From CAWHMN01 sp051001135 (GTDB taxonomy: Bacteria > Acidobacteriota > Terriglobia > Terriglobales > Acidobacteriaceae), in contig JBPCNO010000107.1 in the NCBI GenBank assembly GCA_051001135.1, positions 1 to 64,000 on the forward strand: DNA of 64,000 nt, in the 5' to 3' direction. Positions 61,216 to 64,000 of this stretch are shown here, in pieces; position 1 is the stretch's first letter; every line of letters begins with the position of its first letter. A program made the translations under genes and the position numbers. Below the pieces are notes generated by a model. That model had not been told where the DNA came from. It did not search any database and saw only the letters and a program-made list of their open reading frames with translations.

Positions 61216-61262
61216 GTAATCATTCAATAATGTAACGGTTAGCTTGTGCAATAGTATCTGCT
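61216..61262. promoter_or_regulatory. Divergent promoter/operator of marR and the membrane gene
   Basis: A 47-base AT-rich spacer. CATTcaatAATG (61221-61232) is an inverted repeat with 4-base arms and could be the MarR operator; both start codons lie within 35 bases of it. Confidence 0.35.
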
Positions 61263-61787
61263 ATGAAGAAAAATTCGCTGGAAGGCCCCGTCGCCTTCCT
61301 CCTGGCGCAGATCGGCTCACACGCGGCACGCCAGTTCGCTGCGCGCCTGGCGCCCATGAAGCTCACCCCTCCCCATGCCGGCATTCTGCGGATACTCACT
61401 CAGTTCCCCAGCAGGAGCCAGCGCGAGCTCGCGGCCATGCTGCACATGCATGCCAGCCGCCTGGTCGCCATCGTGGACGAACTGGAGTCGCTCGGGCTGG
61501 TCCTGAGACAGGGAAATGCCGGCGACCGGCGCAGCTACTCACTGCACATTACGGAAAAGGGGCGGGAAGCGTTTCTCGCCATCGGCCAGATCGGCCGGCA
61601 GCACAACGACGCACTCTGCGCCTCGCTCAACAAGCAGGAACGGGAGCAGCTCTTACACCTGCTGCAGCGCATCGCCGATGAACAGGGTCTGACGCGCGGA
61701 GTGCATCCCGGGTTCAGCCGCCTGGGTGAAAAGGGCAGGCAGCGCGGTGGCGCGCATATTTCGGCGGAGGACTCTCCCGACACCTGA
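61263..61787 (+). CDS. MarR-family transcriptional regulator
   Basis: 174 residues of winged-helix MarR type: GPVAFLLAQIGSHAARQFAA (dimer helix), LTPPHAGILRILTQFPSRSQ, RELAAMLHMHASRLVAIVDE (recognition helix), LESLGLVLRQGNAGDRRSYS (wing with the D-R-R motif) and LHITEKGREAFLAI. A C-terminal Gly/Arg-rich tail of ~25 residues is unusual. It probably represses itself and the divergent membrane-protein gene in response to a small ligand. Confidence 0.9.
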   Translation: MKKNSLEGPVAFLLAQIGSHAARQFAARLAPMKLTPPHAGILRILTQFPSRSQRELAAMLHMHASRLVAIVDELESLGLVLRQGNAGDRRSYSLHITEKGREAFLAIGQIGRQHNDALCASLNKQEREQLLHLLQRIADEQGLTRGVHPGFSRLGEKGRQRGGAHISAEDSPDT

Positions 61788-61821
61788 GATGCTGCCGCCG
61801 GTTCGTGACCAAAGCTACCGC

Positions 61822-62493
61822 TTATGCTTCGATCTCGACCGAGTCCCCCACTTTCTTCATCATCTCGAAACGCATCCCGTGTTCCGCGAAGTGCTTCTGG
61901 AACGTCGCATACCGCTGGTCGATGAAGAAGTCCCGCGCCTGCCCGTCGTGCAGCGGAACGATCTGCCGCGGCTTCATCTGCGCCGCGAACGCCGCCGCCT
62001 GCAGCTCCGTCGCCCAGGGCGCCATCACCGGCAGCGCCAGCACCCGTGTCCCAGCCCGCGCAAACAGGCTCTCGTCAAACGAGTCTCCCGGATTCAGGAA
62101 CGCTCCGTTGAGCAGATAAGCCGTGTTCTGTGGCGGCTGCGAGCCCAGAATCCAGGCGTGCGGCGCATCCATCGCCGTCACCTCAAACCCGCCCACCGCA
62201 CGCGTGCCCGTCTCGAAGATCGAAGCCGTCATCTGCTTGGCCGCCATCTGCGCCTCGACCTCCGCATTGGTGAGTACCACGGCCGCGGGGTTGCGCGCGA
62301 CGATCTGCGTCAGAGCATCCCACTCCAGGTGATCCGGATGTCCATGCGTAACGATGATCGCCGTCAGATCGAGAAACTGCTCCGGCGACACCCTCTTCTC
62401 CACGAACGAAAACTTCCCAGGATCGAACAGAAGCTTGTCCCGTCCCTCTTCCACCAGCAGACATGAATGTATGTATTTGGAGATGCGCATCAC
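61822..62493 (-). CDS. MBL-fold metal-dependent hydrolase
   Basis: 223 residues of the metallo-beta-lactamase fold: SCLLVEEGRDKLLFDPGKFS, IIVTHGHPDHLEWDAL with the HxHxDH motif (His50, His52, Asp54, His55), AMDAPHAWILGSQPPQNTAY, NPGDSFDES and VPLHDGQARDFFI for the remaining ligands. This small single-domain type (UlaG-like) includes lactonases and phosphodiesterases. Substrate unknown. It converges with marR, 34 bases between stops. Confidence 0.85.
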   Translation of the reverse strand: MMRISKYIHSCLLVEEGRDKLLFDPGKFSFVEKRVSPEQFLDLTAIIVTHGHPDHLEWDALTQIVARNPAAVVLTNAEVEAQMAAKQMTASIFETGTRAVGGFEVTAMDAPHAWILGSQPPQNTAYLLNGAFLNPGDSFDESLFARAGTRVLALPVMAPWATELQAAAFAAQMKPRQIVPLHDGQARDFFIDQRYATFQKHFAEHGMRFEMMKKVGDSVEIEA

Positions 62494-62596
62494 GTATCCG
62501 TCCTGTCCGGAACACTGCCGCCTCGTCGTCCGTCCCGAGTCATCTAGATGCGGAGTTTGCGCAGGTATACGCCAGGACGCCTGACACAGCGGCTCG

Positions 62597-63361
62597 TCAA
62601 CTTCCCTTTTTCAGACCCTGCTGCAGCCCTTCCTGGTTCCGCCGGATCACCCAGTAACATTCGCAGGTACAGGCCTCCAACTGCGTCCGGTTCACCACGT
62701 GAATCGAACCCCGGTGCAGCGCAATCCCTCCGTTCTGCTCCAGCTCACCCAGCACGCCGGTCAGCACCGGCCGGCTGCATCCCAGCAGGGACGCCAGGAA
62801 CTCGTGCGTCACCACAAAATCGCCCGCCGAGGTGCGATCGAGCGTGGTCAGCATCCATCGCGCGCAGCGCTGGCGCAGCGAGTGCAGACCGTTGCAGGAT
62901 CCGGTCCGCAACGCATGGATCAGCAGCGAGTGCGAGTACCGCGTCAGCGCCTGGTGGAAGCTGCCGTTGTGCCGGATCTCGTCTTCCACATAGCCAACAT
63001 CGACGACCAGCCCCTCGCCGCCCACCGCCACCATCGTCTGGCACGGCATGGTCGGCGCTCCCATGCTGGCGGAGATCCACGACGCTCCCTCGCGCCCCAC
63101 CGTGGCGGACTCGATCGTCCGGCCATCCTCCATCACCGTCAGCATGCACAACACCGCGTTCTCCGGAAAGTAGATCTGCCGGATATGCGCCTCCGGATGG
63201 TAGAGAATCTCCTGCACGCGAAAGGTGACCAGTTTCAGGTGTGGCCCCAACCGCTGCAGCGCTTCCGGGTCCAGATGGCTGAGAAGCTGGTTCGCGCTCG
63301 CCTCCGGCTGCGGAGAAGACATGCTCTCGTTGTCATGCGGTCCCTGCATATGCAGCGCCAT
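62597..63361 (-). CDS. Crp/Fnr-family transcriptional regulator
   Basis: 254 residues: cyclic-nucleotide-binding-like beta-roll (LLSHLDPEALQRLGPHLKLV; PEAHIRQIYFPENAVLCMLT; ESATVGREGASWISASMGAP), a dimer helix and a C-terminal winged helix (FVVTHEFLASLLGCSRPVLT; GVLGELEQNGGIALHRGSIH). The cAMP-contacting R-x-E/S-T patch is not conserved, so it probably senses another signal. Start at 63361 set by GGAGGAAAATCG. Cys-rich tail ACTCECYWV near the end might bind metal or sense redox. Confidence 0.88.
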   Translation of the reverse strand: MALHMQGPHDNESMSSPQPEASANQLLSHLDPEALQRLGPHLKLVTFRVQEILYHPEAHIRQIYFPENAVLCMLTVMEDGRTIESATVGREGASWISASMGAPTMPCQTMVAVGGEGLVVDVGYVEDEIRHNGSFHQALTRYSHSLLIHALRTGSCNGLHSLRQRCARWMLTTLDRTSAGDFVVTHEFLASLLGCSRPVLTGVLGELEQNGGIALHRGSIHVVNRTQLEACTCECYWVIRRNQEGLQQGLKKGS

Positions 63362-63433
63362 CGATTTTCCTCCATCGCAGCCGCAAACTACACCCTCCAC
63401 TCTACCCCGCGCAATCAAAACTCCAGCCACAGG

Positions 63434-63590
63434 CCCGGGTGCCCCATCCTGAGCGCAGCGAAAGGTGGGATTGGAATGGAGAGCGAGCGGTGGGGTTTCC
63501 CCTCATTCACCTTGTCATCCTGAGCGAAGCGCGGAGCGCGCAGTCGGCGCGTTGACCCTGGGCATCGCAGTCGACGGACCTGCGTCAGCG
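63434..63590 (+). repeat. Repeat A followed by repeat B
   Basis: cccgggtgccccatcctgag..cgaaaggtggga (63434-63470), then cttgtcatcctgagcgaagc..gtcgacggacctgcgtcag (63512-63590). The B copy carries an insertion like the one at 29854 and runs into the stop of the partial gene. Confidence 0.7.
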
Positions 63591-64000
63591 GTTCCCCGAT
63601 CGTGCCGCCGCTGCTCCCACCCGGCACACCGACACCGCCGCATTCCGGTATGGACACACCAGCCCCGCCGCCGCCGGATTCTCCTCGACCACCCAGTCCA
63701 CGCCATACTCCCGCCGCAGCCGCTCGAAGTCCTTCACGCCAAAGTGCGTCCATCCCGCCTGCGCCTGCTGCTGCCGTTGCCACTCCGGCGCCAGCTCAGG
63801 GAACATCGACACCGCGCCGCTGTCCTTCACGCCATCCGCCAGCGCGCTGCGCTCCGCCACCGCCCGGAAGCCATGCGTGTCATTCAGCCGCAGATACACC
63901 GGGTTCAGCGCAAACACCGCATCCTTGGGCGTGTTCCCCCGGATCCAGAAGAAAGCCTGGAGCCACGGATTGTCCGCCGCTTGCCCCGTGGGCCATTCCA
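63585..64000 (-). CDS. C-terminus of a large membrane protein (runs off the window)
   Basis: Reading from the right edge in frame gives 138 residues: WLQAFFWIRGNTPKDAVFAL, YLRLNDTHGFRAVAERSALA, DGVKDSGAVSMFPELAPEWQ, TDFxRLRREYGVDWVV-type text (DFERLRREYGVDWVVEENPA) and NAAVSVCRV. The WIRxNTPKDAVF..FRAxAERS pattern is that of the soluble C-terminal domain of large multi-TM glycan-related membrane proteins (DUF6798-like, from memory). The start lies beyond 64000. Confidence 0.6.
   Translation of the reverse strand, partial: EWPTGQAADNPWLQAFFWIRGNTPKDAVFALNPVYLRLNDTHGFRAVAERSALADGVKDSGAVSMFPELAPEWQRQQQAQAGWTHFGVKDFERLRREYGVDWVVEENPAAAGLVCPYRNAAVSVCRVGAAAARSGNR

Overview
The window is one contiguous GC-rich bacterial chromosome segment with high coding density on both strands. 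Gene content and protein style point to an acidobacterium of the class Terriglobia (Acidobacteriaceae-like). The pointers are the DUF177-rpmF-plsX cluster, the run ispE / tRNA-Gln / prs / rplY / pth / rpsF / rpsR / rplI, an outer-membrane LptD (so a diderm), a GH79-type glycosidase of the kind known from Acidobacterium, a DUF2911 protein, and many dispersed intergenic repeats. The lineage call is inference from gene families and recognised style; no search was run.

Layout. Positions 1-12 kb: start of an exported thioredoxin-like lipoprotein, an exported HSL-type esterase, lptD, an RDD membrane protein, a Sel1/LprI-type secreted protein, a Tat-exported GH79-like glycosidase, a two-TM potassium channel, glycogen synthase and a small secreted NTR-like protein. 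12-24 kb: HNH endonuclease, a histone H1-like tailed protein, plsX-rpmF-DUF177, an NTF2-like protein, a thiE/tenI gene, a sthA-ROK gene pair, a triple DUF3011 protein divergent from fabD, and a YncE-like beta-propeller. 24-34 kb: ddl, a VapBC-type toxin-antitoxin pair, arginase, asnS, a TIM-barrel isomerase, a beta-carbonic anhydrase, gamma-glutamyltransferase, and an mscS interrupted by an in-frame amber codon. 33-39 kb: ispE, tRNA-Gln(UUG), prs and the ribosomal cluster, closed by a strong terminator. 39-54 kb: an orphan peptide ABC ATPase, a metallophosphoesterase, an LLM monooxygenase / ATP-grasp pair, DUF2911, a small accessory islet with an amber-split regulator, ruvB, a pseudokinase-SPOR protein, an OM barrel + cytochrome c pair, murQ, a multi-TM membrane protein and a Tat-exported HisC-like aminotransferase. 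54-64 kb: remnants of an antitoxin and of a PD-(D/E)XK-type nuclease, gyrA, a 1.3-kb lower-GC insert flanked by a duplicated gyrA 3' end, a MarR/membrane-protein divergon, an MBL hydrolase, a Crp-family regulator and the C-terminus of a large membrane protein.

Two themes stand out. First, the chromosome carries two dispersed intergenic repeat families, here called A (around GGGTGCCCCAT..GGTGGG) and B (around GTCATCCTGAGCG..TCGAAGGATCTGCG), plus many 14-21 bp tandem repeats. Inside genes the tandem units are multiples of three and sit in linkers or N-termini of even core proteins (Ddl, IspE, GGT, S18). Second, accessory segments of lower GC (about 44.1-45.1, 54.5-55.9 and 58.6-59.9 kb) contain broken or transferred genes. 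The most informative is the gyrA 3'-end duplication, which looks like the footprint of an insertion or recombination event at the end of an essential gene.
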